The notes: a model not told the origin generated them from the sequence alone. A DNA stretch of 64,000 bases from Nocardioides guangzhouensis (GCF_004519545.1 NZ_SDKM01000019.1:35453-99452), one strand, 5' to 3'; shown: positions 1 through 8,307, counted from the first letter of the stretch. Translations and numbers: made by a program.

Positions 1-324
1 GAGGAACGCGAAGTTCGACAACGCGCTCAGGAACGCCAGCACCAGGCCGGCGATGTTGGCGACGACGTTGTTCAGCGCGATCCCGATGCCGACGGCGACC
101 GCCGCGGCGCCGAGCAGCATCAGCCACCAGCCCCACGTGGTCAGGTCGAGCTTGTAGGAGTACTCGACTCCCCGCACGAACACCTCGTCCTCGAGGACCG
201 CGGCCAGGCCCTGCAGGATCTGGAACGACCCGAGCGTGGCGAGCAGGACGCCCGCGAACGCGGTCGTGCCCATCACCCAGCCGCCCTTCGTGGACTCCTC
301 GAACTGACGATCCGACTGGCTCAT
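1..324 (-). CDS. DUF7144-type membrane protein, C-terminus cut by window edge
   Basis: The reading frame runs from the ATG at 324 off the left edge, so the start is present and the C-terminus is missing. The N-terminus is hydrophilic (MSQSDRQFEESTKGG). Hydrophobic stretches follow, the first being WVMGTTAFAGVLLATLGSF, with an amphipathic loop between membrane segments. This is the layout of the small four-helix DUF7144 family of actinobacteria, whose function is unknown. It is read away from the LuxR regulator's 3' end and lies behind a promoter-like element at 382-426 that is shared with two other genes of the cluster. The family call is from recognition of the opening motif. Confidence 0.7.
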   Translation of the reverse strand, partial: MSQSDRQFEESTKGGWVMGTTAFAGVLLATLGSFQILQGLAAVLEDEVFVRGVEYSYKLDLTTWGWWLMLLGAAAVAVGIGIALNNVVANIAGLVLAFLSALSNFAFL

Positions 325-381
325 CCCGACCTCCTGGAAGCGGCTCCGGGGCGCACGTCGTTGCCCCTGCATGGTGCCCCG

Positions 382-426
382 ACGCTAGGGCAGCAGCGGT
401 CTGGACGGGTCACCCGAACCGTGCGA
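382..426 (-). promoter_or_regulatory. Shared promoter box, copy A (leftward)
   Basis: On the minus strand a box TCGCACG-GTT-CGGGTGA (420-426 and 410-416) is followed by exactly 20 bases and then CCTAGCGT (382-389). The same CGGGTGA/CTGGTGA - N20 - CCTAGCGT order, with the same 20-base gap, occurs at 5111-5155 and 5532-5576. Here one half of the inverted repeat has two mismatches. It points at the DUF7144 gene, whose ATG is 58 bases downstream of the CCTAGCGT element. It probably works as an activator site plus a -10-like element; that role is inferred. Confidence 0.55.
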
Positions 427-473
427 AGTGACGACCACGTCGCACGGTTCGCACCGCCAATTCGCACGGTTCG

Positions 474-3179
474 TCAGAGGAGGTTGCGGTCCTGCGCGGT
501 GCGCAGCGCCGCGCGGCGGCCGGTGACCCCGAGCTTGCGGTAGACCGAGGCCAGGTGGGTCTTCACGGTGTTCTCGCTGACGTAGAGCGCCACGGCGATG
601 TCGGTGTTGCTGCCGCCACGCTCCAGCGCCCGCAGCACCTCGACCTCGCGGGGGGTCAGGTCGTCGGGCTGCCGGTCCGCAGCGTGTGCAGCAGCCGCGG
701 GCCGCGGACCGTGCGTCCCCTCCGGCGTCTGGTCGGGGTAGGGCCGTCGGAGGCGGCGTACGGCGTCGAGCAGGGGTGCGGCCAGCGGATGGCCGCCCGG
801 ACGCTCGACCTCGGCCACGAGCAGGTCGGCGAACCCGTCGGTGATCATCGGACCGGACACGACCGCGATCGTGAGCAGGCGCTGCGGCGCGATCCGGGCC
901 AGCGCGTCGGGCAGCAGCCGGCGGGCCTGCGCGGTGGAGGCGGGGGTGCCGATCCGGTGCAGGAAGGCGACCCGGCTGACCGCCGCTGCCGCTGCGGTCA
1001 CCCGGGGCAGGCCGGAGCCCACCGCGTCCTCGGCGCTCAGGTCGCGCGAGCTGAGCAGGCTGTCGAGCTCCCGGACCGCCTCGCGCTCGTTGCCGGCCAG
1101 GCCCTGCGCGATCGCGCGGGTCAGCCGGGCGTCTGCCTCGTGACAGGCCCGGCTCATCTTCGCCGCCTCGGCCTCCATCGCCGCCAGGTCGCCCATGAAG
1201 CCGGCCGCGCCGGCCCGGAACAGGGCGAAGTGGCGGGCGACGTACGCCGGCAGCGGGGCGGGCAGATCGGCGTCCCGCTCGAGCAGCCGCCGGGCGCCCT
1301 CGAGGTCTCCGACGGCGATGCCGAGGCCGGCGTCGAGCAGCGCGACGTACGCCGCGTCGATGGGGTCGTGCGACTCCACCGCGAACGCGCGGACGGTGGC
1401 GAGGTCCTCGGCGGCGGCGGGGTAGTCGGCCGCGTAGAACCGGGCCACCCCGCGGACGAGGACCGCCCGCGGCCCCGCGGCCGTGGCCGCGCCGTCGCGC
1501 AGGCACTCCTCGGCGTCGTCGGCCGCGCTCTGGTAGGCGCCGTGCACCATCTCGAGGGTGGCCCGCACCGCCAGCACGGCCGTCCTCAGGAACGGCAGGT
1601 CGAGCCGTTGGGCCTCGGTGGCGGCGGCACGGACGTGGGCCGAGGCGGCATCGAGCTCGTTCGCCCACACCTGCAGCCCGGCGAGCTCCAGCATGAGCCA
1701 GGCGCAGCGCAGCGCGGACACCCCCACCAGGTCGTGGGCGGGTTCGCCGTCGGGGGACTCGTGGGTGCAGCGCAGCGCGGCGGCGGCCCGGGCCGCCGCA
1801 CCCCGTCGCGACCGCCAACCGCTCTTGGCGGCCCAGATCTCGAGCAGCGCCAGGTCCACCTCGAGGTCGCGCTCGGTGGCGGCTCCGATCGTGTGCAGGT
1901 CGAGGCCGGGACCGGTGGGCTCGTGCTCGAGCGCGCGGTCGGCAGCGGCCTTGGCCTCCTCCTGCCGACCGAGCGCCCAGAGCAGCAGCGCCTGTGACGC
2001 GGCGAGGCGGGGGTGGGAGTCACGGACTCCGGCGGGTACGGAGGCCAGCGCGTCCTCCAGCAGGGACAGCTCGCCCTGCGTGACCAGCTCGGGGGCCACC
2101 GTGCGGATGACGGAGTCCTGGAGGTCGACGTCGGCGGTGCGGCCGGCGTGGTGCAGTGCCCGGGCTGCGTCGCCCGTGCGGAGGTGGTGGAGCGCGGCCC
2201 GACGGTGGGCGTCGACGTACGCCGTCCGGTCGTGGCCGCCGGCCGTGGTGGTCCGTCGTACCAGCTCGACCAGGAGCGGGTGGAACCGCCAGGCCGGACC
2301 GATCGTGCCGAGCGGCACCGGCTGCCGGGCGACCAGCAGCCCCTGTCCGGCGGCGGCGTCGAGCAGGTCGCCCGCGCTCTCCGAACCGGTCAGCACCTGG
2401 ACGGCGTCGAGGTCGACGGTGCCCTCGCCGGCGACCCGGACGAGCACGTCGTGCAGGCCGTCCTGCGACTCCCCGAGCACCTCGCTGCCGAGGTAGTCGA
2501 GGACCGGCGGCAGCGGGACGGTCGCTCCGTTGTGCGTGGGTGCGTCGGCGTCGGCGAGGGCCAGGCCGCCGAGCACGAGCGAGCCCGCCCAGCCGCCGCT
2601 CTCGGCCACCACCGCATCCACCTGAGCCCGGTCCGCGCGGGGGTGGTGCGCGCGCACCAGCATCGCGGCCTCCTCGTCGGCGAAGGCGAGGTCGGAGAAG
2701 TGTGCGGTCTGGGTCTCGCCGGCCAGCACCATCGCGAACGGAGGCTGGGCCACCCCTCGCCTGCCGACGAGCAGCACGCTGAGGGTGCCGTCGGCGTCGT
2801 GCGCGAGCCGGGCGAGAGTCGTGACCGTCCCGTCGGGGAGCAGGTGGGCGTCGTCCACGACCAGGACCAGGGTGCGGGGGCCGGGGGAGCGAACGGTCTG
2901 CTCCGCGAGGCGGACGGCGTCCTCGGCCTGGTCGGGAGCGAACCAGCGGACCTCACCCCCGGCAGCCGCCTCCCACGCCAGGACCGCGGCCGTCTTCCCG
3001 CAGCCGGCGGGGGCCACGAGCAGGCTGACGGGCGTGGTGGTGACCCGGGCGAAGAAGGAGTAGAGCCGGGAGCGGCCGAACAGCGTCCGGGGCGCGCCGG
3101 TCGACCCGAGGGCCCCCGTGGACTGGACGCTCACTCGGTTTGCGGACGGGCCTGCTCCGGACCCGGTTCCGGGCACCAT
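474..3179 (-). CDS. LuxR-family (LAL/MalT-like) ATP-binding transcriptional regulator
   Basis: A 901-residue regulator. Near the N-terminus is a P-loop (APAGCGKT) followed by a Walker B strand (LVLVVDDAH), forming a STAND-type NTPase. A long alanine-rich helical region, probably TPR-like, fills the middle. The C-terminus is a LuxR/NarL helix-turn-helix (LTPREVEVLRALERG, then SENTVKTHLASVYRKLGV). LAL proteins of this size usually bind an inducer through the helical repeats and activate transcription. I prefer the ATG at 3179 over the upstream GTG at 3236 because GGGGAG lies 7 bases before it. It is the only regulator in the 1-7.6 kb cluster, so it is the natural candidate to act at the repeated 17-bp boxes; this is an inference. 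Confidence 0.88.
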   Translation of the reverse strand: MVPGTGSGAGPSANRVSVQSTGALGSTGAPRTLFGRSRLYSFFARVTTTPVSLLVAPAGCGKTAAVLAWEAAAGGEVRWFAPDQAEDAVRLAEQTVRSPGPRTLVLVVDDAHLLPDGTVTTLARLAHDADGTLSVLLVGRRGVAQPPFAMVLAGETQTAHFSDLAFADEEAAMLVRAHHPRADRAQVDAVVAESGGWAGSLVLGGLALADADAPTHNGATVPLPPVLDYLGSEVLGESQDGLHDVLVRVAGEGTVDLDAVQVLTGSESAGDLLDAAAGQGLLVARQPVPLGTIGPAWRFHPLLVELVRRTTTAGGHDRTAYVDAHRRAALHHLRTGDAARALHHAGRTADVDLQDSVIRTVAPELVTQGELSLLEDALASVPAGVRDSHPRLAASQALLLWALGRQEEAKAAADRALEHEPTGPGLDLHTIGAATERDLEVDLALLEIWAAKSGWRSRRGAAARAAAALRCTHESPDGEPAHDLVGVSALRCAWLMLELAGLQVWANELDAASAHVRAAATEAQRLDLPFLRTAVLAVRATLEMVHGAYQSAADDAEECLRDGAATAAGPRAVLVRGVARFYAADYPAAAEDLATVRAFAVESHDPIDAAYVALLDAGLGIAVGDLEGARRLLERDADLPAPLPAYVARHFALFRAGAAGFMGDLAAMEAEAAKMSRACHEADARLTRAIAQGLAGNEREAVRELDSLLSSRDLSAEDAVGSGLPRVTAAAAAVSRVAFLHRIGTPASTAQARRLLPDALARIAPQRLLTIAVVSGPMITDGFADLLVAEVERPGGHPLAAPLLDAVRRLRRPYPDQTPEGTHGPRPAAAAHAADRQPDDLTPREVEVLRALERGGSNTDIAVALYVSENTVKTHLASVYRKLGVTGRRAALRTAQDRNLL

Positions 3180-3309
3180 TTGTTCGCTCCCCGGGTGCCC
3201 GCCCAGCTCACTCGTGCTCCCTGTGGGCGCTGGCACCCGCCCCCATTGTGCTGTCCCGAGGCGTGGCTGCCAAATGGGTTGGTTGGATCAGGCAAGGAGG
3301 GGGTTCGGG

Positions 3310-3822
3310 CTACGTCTGCTCCGGTTCCTGGGGCTGCTGCCGGCGGGCGAGGGCCTCGCGCAGTAGCTCCGGGGCGTCGTCGTCGAGCGCGGCGTGCACC
3401 AGGACGGCGTCGTCGTGGAGGAGGGGCTCGATCGCCTCGATGTCCTCGTCGGAGGAGAGCACGAGCAGGGCGGAGCTGCCCGGCCGCAGCGCCTCCCGGA
3501 CGTTGGCGAGCACGTCGGCGTCGATGCCGGTGCCGCGCAGTCGTTGGGCCACCGCACCGATGGACGCGCCCGCGGCGGCGCCGACGGCCGGCGCGAGCAC
3601 CAGCGTGCCGACCAGGGCGCCGAGCACCGACCCCTTGCCCGCGGCCGACGCCGTCGCATGGGCGACGTGCCCGATCACGGGCTTGTCGTCGGCAGGCATC
3701 CACGTCACCGTGATCGCGTCGTGGACGGTCAGCAGCTTGCGCTCCGTGGCGACCTTCAGCCGCACCTCCGCCGACCCGGCACCGGCTGCGGTGTCGTAGC
3801 GCCACACCGTGAGGGTGGGCAT
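3310..3822 (-). CDS. DUF1269 family protein (first copy)
   Basis: A 170-residue protein that opens MPTLTVWRYDTAAGA. It has a glycine/alanine-rich hydrophobic hairpin in the middle (VLGALVGTLVLAPAVGAAAG) and an acidic C-terminal half (LLVLSSDEDIEAIEPLL). This is the DUF1269 pattern: a ferredoxin-like fold interrupted by a glycine-zipper-like membrane segment. It is homologous to the next gene and lies 36 bases downstream of it on the same strand, so the two are probably co-transcribed tandem duplicates. Function unknown; a membrane or stress role is a guess from the company it keeps. Confidence 0.8.
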   Translation of the reverse strand: MPTLTVWRYDTAAGAGSAEVRLKVATERKLLTVHDAITVTWMPADDKPVIGHVAHATASAAGKGSVLGALVGTLVLAPAVGAAAGASIGAVAQRLRGTGIDADVLANVREALRPGSSALLVLSSDEDIEAIEPLLHDDAVLVHAALDDDAPELLREALARRQQPQEPEQT

Positions 3823-3858
3823 CGGTCGATCCCCGGTCGCCCCGGTGTCCCCGGCCCC

Positions 3859-4347
3859 TCAGTCCTCGAAGACCTGGCGCAGGGCGTTCTCCTGCTCCGT
3901 GCTCAGGTTCGTGAACAGCAGCTCCGAAGGCTGGTTGCCGGCGAACGCGTCCTGGACCTTGTCCATGACCGCGTCCGAGCTCATCACGAACAGGGCGGAG
4001 GTGCCCGGGGTGACCCGGTCGCGGATCTTGTTGATGAAGCTGTCGTCGATGCCGACGTCGGCCAGGGAGCCGGCCAGCGCGCCGGTCGCGGCACCGATCG
4101 CGGCACCGAGCAGCGGCACGAAGAAGATCAGTCCGAAGAGCAGTCCCCAGAACGAGCCGCCGAGCGCGCCGGCTGCCGTGGTGTTGCTGAGCTGCCGGGT
4201 CTTCGGCTTCTTGCGGTCCGAGGGCCACGAGACGGTCGCCGCGTCGTGGACGGTGATGAGGTTCTGCTTGGCCAGGTCCTGCAGGGTCCGCGAGGCCTCG
4301 TCGGCGGCGTCGGCGCTGTCGAACTTCCAGACTGTCAGTGTGGCCAT
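3859..4347 (-). CDS. DUF1269 family protein (second copy)
   Basis: A 162-residue paralogue of the downstream neighbour (MATLTVWKFDSADAAD at the start, GTSALFVMSSDAVMDKV in the second half). A strongly hydrophobic, glycine-rich segment lies in the middle (LGGSFWGLLFGLIFFVPLLG). The start is the ATG at 4347, preceded by AAGGAGCC. It is first in a likely two-gene unit with the other DUF1269 gene. No catalytic motif is visible. Confidence 0.82.
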   Translation of the reverse strand: MATLTVWKFDSADAADEASRTLQDLAKQNLITVHDAATVSWPSDRKKPKTRQLSNTTAAGALGGSFWGLLFGLIFFVPLLGAAIGAATGALAGSLADVGIDDSFINKIRDRVTPGTSALFVMSSDAVMDKVQDAFAGNQPSELLFTNLSTEQENALRQVFED

Positions 4348-4490
4348 CGGGGCTCCTTGGGTGCGGTGCCGAGGCGTCCGAGCTGTCGCCGTCGGGCTGG
4401 TGGCACCAGCGTTCGTGCCCGGGGTACGGCCTGCCTCCCCCGAATCACGTGAAAGCCCGCGAGCGAGATGGTCCCCAGGGGGTCCCGCGG

Positions 4491-5045
4491 TCAGTCCCGG
4501 CCGGACCGGCCGCCGCCCTGCACCTGGCGTCCGGCGAGGGTCAGCGCCACCCAGGCGACGCCGAAGACCACGGTGCCGGCCGTGGTGTCCGGGCGCCAGA
4601 AGAGGTCCGTCGAGTCGCTTCCCCACCGACCGATGCCGGAGAGGATGAGCGCGGCACCGGCCAGCGACGTCGCCCAGACCAGGAACGGGCGGCGGAACCG
4701 GGTGGCCAGGAAGCCCGAGACCAGGGCCACGGCCGGGATGAACACGACTGCCAGTGCCCAGGTCGGGTCGCCGCGCTCGATGAGCACGAACAGCTTCGCG
4801 CCGACGACGGCACCGACCACCATGCCGACCACGAACATCACGAACGACGCGGCCAGCAGCGTGACCACGAAGGCGACGCCGGCCGCGACCACCGAGACGA
4901 CCAGGGTGGTGGCGAGACCGGCGTCGAAGGCAACCGCGAGCATCCAGCCGAGGCCGAACCCGGCCACGAGGACCGTCAGCCGCAGGAAGCGGGCACCGAA
5001 GAAGCACTCGATGATGCCGAGGACGATGAGCACGGCGACGGACAT
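4491..5045 (-). CDS. Multi-pass membrane protein, TMEM198/DUF4203-like
   Basis: A 184-residue protein made almost entirely of hydrophobic helices: about seven segments, starting MSVAVLIVLGIIECFFGARF, with short charged turns and a soluble basic tail. The pattern resembles the TMEM198/DUF4203 membrane family. There are no polar or charged residues inside the helices that would suggest a transporter active site. It is read divergently from the 67-residue gene and shares the intergenic region that contains promoter box C. Function unknown. Confidence 0.65.
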   Translation of the reverse strand: MSVAVLIVLGIIECFFGARFLRLTVLVAGFGLGWMLAVAFDAGLATTLVVSVVAAGVAFVVTLLAASFVMFVVGMVVGAVVGAKLFVLIERGDPTWALAVVFIPAVALVSGFLATRFRRPFLVWATSLAGAALILSGIGRWGSDSTDLFWRPDTTAGTVVFGVAWVALTLAGRQVQGGGRSGRD

Positions 5046-5110
5046 GCGGTACCTCCCGGGGGCGCTCGGCCGGTCCCCGGCAGCATGCGGGTCGCCCGCT
5101 GCGGGGTGCT

Positions 5111-5155
5111 TCGCCCGTTTCTGGTGAGGTCGTCCGGCCGGGTACTGCCTAGCGT
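5111..5155 (+). promoter_or_regulatory. Shared promoter box, copy C (rightward)
   Basis: TCGCCCG-TTT-CTGGTGA (5111-5127), then exactly 20 bases, then CCTAGCGT (5148-5155). It is the most degenerate copy of the inverted repeat, but the spacing and the downstream octamer are identical to copies A and B. It drives the 67-residue gene at 5279 with a leader of roughly 120 bases. Confidence 0.55.
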
Positions 5156-5213
5156 GTCGTTCCGAGGGGTGCGAGAGCCGGTCGGCCCTTCGACGATGGT
5201 GCGGGAGGGCGGC

Positions 5214-5270
5214 ATGGGTTCCGTCGCAGTCGATGCCGCGTCGCGGGTCGCGCCGAGGATCACGAGGTGA
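5214..5270 (+). CDS. Possible 18-residue leader peptide
   Basis: A short frame, MGSVAVDAASRVAPRITR, starts at ATG 5214 behind GGGAGG and ends with TGA at 5268-5270. The stop codon overlaps the GAGGTGAG ribosome site of the next gene. This placement would couple translation of the peptide to that of the 67-residue gene. It is only visible as a frame with a ribosome site, so it could be chance in GC-rich DNA. Confidence 0.22.
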   Translation: MGSVAVDAASRVAPRITR

Positions 5271-5278
5271 GGGCGCCC

Positions 5279-5482
5279 ATGACGAGGATGCTGATCCGTG
5301 TGGACGGGGAGATCTCCGACGAGCTGGCAGGCGCGTTCCCGCACATGACGACCCGGACGCAGCGCGCGTCGACCACCTTCACGGGCGACCTGACCGACCA
5401 GGAGGAGCTCCAGGGGATGCTCAACCTGCTGCACTCGCTGGGGATCACGGTGCTCGAGGTGGTCACCATCCCGGAGGACTGA
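5279..5482 (+). CDS. Small conserved-type protein of unknown function
   Basis: A 67-residue protein starting MTRMLIRVDGEISDELAGAF. A GTG 12 bases upstream would add four residues, but the GAGGTGAG ribosome site sits correctly for the ATG at 5279. The sequence alternates like a small beta-alpha-beta fold and ends in LLHSLGITVLEVVTIPED, with no membrane segment. It lies between promoter boxes C and B and is read with DUF6325 and cardiolipin synthase. I do not recognise the family. Confidence 0.65.
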   Translation: MTRMLIRVDGEISDELAGAFPHMTTRTQRASTTFTGDLTDQEELQGMLNLLHSLGITVLEVVTIPED

Positions 5483-5531
5483 CCCGGCCCTTCGCCGGGC
5501 GTCGACCGCCCCAGGGCGGTCCGCTGGCGGC

Positions 5532-5576
5532 TCACCCGTCTCGGGTGACGCTCGCGGGCGTGCGTCCCCCTAGCGT
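5532..5576 (+). promoter_or_regulatory. Shared promoter box, copy B (rightward, perfect palindrome)
   Basis: TCACCCG-TCT-CGGGTGA (5532-5548) is a perfect 7-3-7 inverted repeat. Exactly 20 bases later comes CCTAGCGT (5569-5576). It stands 66 bases before the DUF6325 start and therefore probably drives DUF6325 and cls. The perfect symmetry suggests binding of a dimeric activator just upstream of RNA polymerase. Confidence 0.65.
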
Positions 5577-5641
5577 GCGGGCGAGGCGGCGTACCGTCGC
5601 GGGGCGCGGTCGCCCCGGCCGGACGGGGAGAGCGAGGCGTG

Positions 5642-6058
5642 ATGGCACGAGGACCGGTCGAGGTGCTGTTCCTCTCGTTCCCGGCCGAGGCCGCGGTGGA
5701 CCAGGTGGTCGACCTCCTGCGCCGGCCGGTCGACGCGGGGCTGCTCACGGTGGTGGACCTCGTGGTGTTCCGGCGCGACCCGGAGGGCGGCCTCGTCTTC
5801 GACGACCTCGAGCAGGGCGAGGAGCACTCCGTGGCGCGGGCACTGCTCAGGATCGACAGCGACACCCTGCTCACCGACCTCGACCTGGAGGTGCTGGCCA
5901 CCTCCCTCGCCGACGACGCGCAAGGTGCGGCCGTGGTCGTGGAGCACGTGTGGGCGACCGACGTCGCCGAGGGACTGCGCGACCTCGGTGCCGAGATGAC
6001 GATGACGGTGCGGGTCCCCGTGGACGAGGTCGACGCGGCCTTCGCGTCCGCGGACTGA
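5642..6058 (+). CDS. DUF6325 family protein
   Basis: A 138-residue acidic soluble protein (MARGPVEVLFLSFPAEAAVD at the start). It has repeated alternations of hydrophobic strands and acidic helices and ends in VDEVDAAFASAD. It matches the DUF6325 family, small proteins of unknown function in actinobacterial stress clusters. The ATG at 5642 is preferred; a GTG directly before it would add one residue. It precedes cls by 24 bases and follows promoter box B. Confidence 0.7.
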   Translation: MARGPVEVLFLSFPAEAAVDQVVDLLRRPVDAGLLTVVDLVVFRRDPEGGLVFDDLEQGEEHSVARALLRIDSDTLLTDLDLEVLATSLADDAQGAAVVVEHVWATDVAEGLRDLGAEMTMTVRVPVDEVDAAFASAD

Positions 6059-6082
6059 CCTGCCGGGGACCGGGAGCGACCA

Positions 6083-7576
6083 GTGGACGTGTGGGGCTGG
6101 CTGGCGACGCTGTTCGCCGCGGCGGTGTGGATCGCCCAGATCGTGGTGTTCGTGCTGGCGCTGTGCGTGATCCCGGGCAACCGGAAGCCGTCGACGGCGA
6201 TGGCCTGGTTGATCCTCATCCTGGCCGTGCCCGGGTTCGGGATCCTCGCCTTCCTCATGTTCGGCGGCACCAGCGTCGGCCGGAAGCGTCGGGAGTGGCA
6301 GCGGCAGGTGAACGAGCGGGTGATGGAGGAGCTGGCCCGGGAGGAGGCGCCCCTGCCCCCGCCAGGCGCTCCCGGCGCCGACGGCACCGGCGCGCTGGCG
6401 GGCATGGTGCGGCTGAACCAGGGCCTGAGCTCCCTGCCGATGTCCTACGGCAACACGCTCGAGGTGCTCACCGACTACGCGGGTTGCTTCGACGCGATGC
6501 GCGCCGACGTGGACGCCGCGACCGACTTCGTGCACGTCGAGTTCTACATCTCGGCCTGGGACGACTGGACCGACGAGCTGCTGGGCTCGCTCGCGGCCGC
6601 AGCCGAGCGCGGGGTGGAGGTGCGCCTGCTCTTCGACCACCTGGGCAGCCACGGGATCCCGGTCTACAAGCAGTTCCTCGAGAAGCTCGCGGGGACGAAG
6701 ATCCAGTGGGCGCGGATGCTCCCCATCCGGCCGCTGAAGGGCGAGTTCCGCCGGATCGACCTGCGCAACCACCGCAAGATTCTCGTGGTCGACGGGACGG
6801 TCGGCTGGACCGGCTCGCAGAACCTCATCGAGCCGGGCTACAACAAGCCCAAGAACCACAAGGCCGGACGGGAGTGGGTCGAGCTGATGGCCCGCGTGAC
6901 CGGCCCGTGCGTGCGCCAGCTCAACCTGGTGTTCTCGACGGACTGGGTCGCCGAGACCTCGGGGTCGATCCTGCACACGCTCGCCGAGACCCCGACCGTG
7001 CCGGGGCGCCCCGGCGCCGCGACCGAGGTGGCCTGCCAGGTGGTGCCGAGCGGCCCCGGCTACGCGACCGAGAACAACCTGCGCCTGTTCAACTCGATGC
7101 TCTACTCCGCGCAGCGTCGGCTGTCGCTGACCAGCCCGTACTTCGTGCCGGACGAGTCGCTGCTCAGCGCGGTCACCACGGCTGCCCAGCGGGGGGTCGA
7201 GGTCGAGCTGTTCGTCTCCGAGGGCGCGGACCAGTTCATGGTCGCGCACGCCCAACGGTCCTACTACGAGGCGCTGCTGCGGGCGGGCATCCGCATCTGG
7301 CTCTACCCCGAGCCGTACGTCCTGCACGCCAAGCACTTCACGGTCGACGACGACCTGGCCGTGATCGGCTCCTCGAACATGGACTACCGCTCGTTCGCGC
7401 TCAACTACGAGGTGGTCATGCTGGTCAGCGACCCGGAGGTGGTGACCCGGATGCGCGAGGTGCAGGACGAGTACCGCCGGCTCTCCCGGGAGCTCACCCT
7501 GGAGGAGTGGACGGCACGCGGCCGCCCGGCGCGCTACCTCGACAACGTCATGCGGCTGACCGCGGCCCTGCAGTGA
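6083..7576 (+). CDS. cls: Cardiolipin synthase (phospholipase D family)
   Basis: A 497-residue enzyme that joins phosphatidylglycerol to a second phospholipid to make cardiolipin at the inner membrane. Two N-terminal helices (WLATLFAAAVWIAQIVVFVL and STAMAWLILILAVPGFGILA) are followed by two phospholipase D domains. Their HKD motifs are NHRKILVVDG near residue 230 and LHAKHFTVDDD near residue 415, both complete. The start is GTG 6083. It is last in a likely unit with DUF6325. A perfect copy of the cluster's 17-bp box lies 42 bases after its stop. Confidence 0.93.
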   Translation: MDVWGWLATLFAAAVWIAQIVVFVLALCVIPGNRKPSTAMAWLILILAVPGFGILAFLMFGGTSVGRKRREWQRQVNERVMEELAREEAPLPPPGAPGADGTGALAGMVRLNQGLSSLPMSYGNTLEVLTDYAGCFDAMRADVDAATDFVHVEFYISAWDDWTDELLGSLAAAAERGVEVRLLFDHLGSHGIPVYKQFLEKLAGTKIQWARMLPIRPLKGEFRRIDLRNHRKILVVDGTVGWTGSQNLIEPGYNKPKNHKAGREWVELMARVTGPCVRQLNLVFSTDWVAETSGSILHTLAETPTVPGRPGAATEVACQVVPSGPGYATENNLRLFNSMLYSAQRRLSLTSPYFVPDESLLSAVTTAAQRGVEVELFVSEGADQFMVAHAQRSYYEALLRAGIRIWLYPEPYVLHAKHFTVDDDLAVIGSSNMDYRSFALNYEVVMLVSDPEVVTRMREVQDEYRRLSRELTLEEWTARGRPARYLDNVMRLTAALQ

Positions 7577-7618
7577 CCGACGTACCGGTCGTGGCCGGCG
7601 GCTGAACCGCGGGTCAAC

Positions 7619-7635
7619 TCACCCGGGACGGGTGA
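7619..7635. promoter_or_regulatory. Perfect 17-bp palindromic box without the -10 element
   Basis: TCACCCG-GGA-CGGGTGA, a perfect 7-3-7 inverted repeat with the same half-sites as the box at 5532. CCTAGCGT is absent 20 bases away on either side, so it is either an orphan binding site or drives an unrecognised transcript. It lies 42 bases after cls. Confidence 0.5.
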
Positions 7636-7773
7636 GGTCGCCCGGCTGGGACGCATGGCTTACTGGCTGCGAGCACCGCCCGAGGCGCCGGGCTCGGCCA
7701 CCGTCGGGAGACCGACGTGGGCCCGAGGCACCACCCGGCGACGCGGGACGGCGCTCGTCGTGGGACGACCGGG

Positions 7774-7804
7774 GGTCCCCCGGCTCCCACAATGCCGGGG
7801 GACC
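7774..7804. terminator. Strong hairpin after cls
   Basis: GGTCCCCCGGC pairs perfectly with GCCGGGGGACC across a 9-base loop. No T-run follows, which is usual for actinobacterial terminators. It lies about 200 bases after cls and may end transcription from the left cluster. Confidence 0.5.
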
Positions 7805-8234
7805 TTCGGCTCGGTCCGGTGGGTGCCGGGTCAGCCGCGACGCGACCCACCCCCGAGGGCCGCGCTCGTCGCGGTGATCGGACAGCCACGGCCTGGTCAT
7901 CGCGGGCACGCCCCGATCGCCCAGACGTCGTCCGCCCGGTCGACGTTCGCGGCGGGATCCGGCGGCACGCGTCGCCAGGTACCGGCCGTGGACCTGCGCC
8001 CGACGGATCCGTCCAGGCGCCTGCGGGACCCGCCCTGGTGCGTGTCGAGCCGCTGCACGGTCATCGGGAAGGCCCACGGCGTCCCGATGACGAGCATCGT
8101 CGTCAGCTCGGCCAGCAGCACGGTCCCCCCAGGGAGTCGGATCGCTGGTCCAACGCAGGGGTGGGTGGCCGGGTTACGGCGGCGACCGTCAAGCCTGGCG
8201 CCCGACGAGGCGCGGGTGCGGTGCGCGGGTGCGG

Positions 8235-8307
8235 TGCCCCAGGCAGGAGTCGAACCTGCGACCTTTCGCTTAGGAGGCGGCTGCTCTATCCGCTGAGCTA
8301 CTGGGGC
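8235..8307 (-). tRNA. tRNA-Arg (anticodon CCT)
   Basis: A complete cloverleaf of 73 bases can be folded. The acceptor stem is GCCCCAG/CTGGGGC, the D arm GCTC...GAGC, the T arm GCAGG-TTCGACT-CCTGC, and the discriminator is A. CCA is not encoded. The anticodon CCT lies at 8272-8274 (plus-strand agg). The two outer pairs of the anticodon stem (27-43 and 28-42, G/A and C/A) are mismatched; only the three inner pairs form. Frames over it give a typical tRNA-shadow protein and are not genes. Confidence 0.9.

Larger units (their letters stand above)
7577..8234. other. 658-base region without a convincing gene
   Basis: Frames crossing this region have the arginine/proline-rich composition of GC-rich noise and no ribosome site or family resemblance. 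Two structured elements are visible: a perfect TCACCCG-N3-CGGGTGA box at 7619-7635 and a strong 11-bp hairpin at 7774-7804. The rest holds nothing I can support. Confidence 0.6.

Noticed and set aside
385..2023. Long arginine/proline-rich frames on both strands over the LuxR gene
   Set aside because: They are shadow frames typical of high-GC DNA; the 901-residue LuxR frame has clear P-loop and helix-turn-helix motifs.
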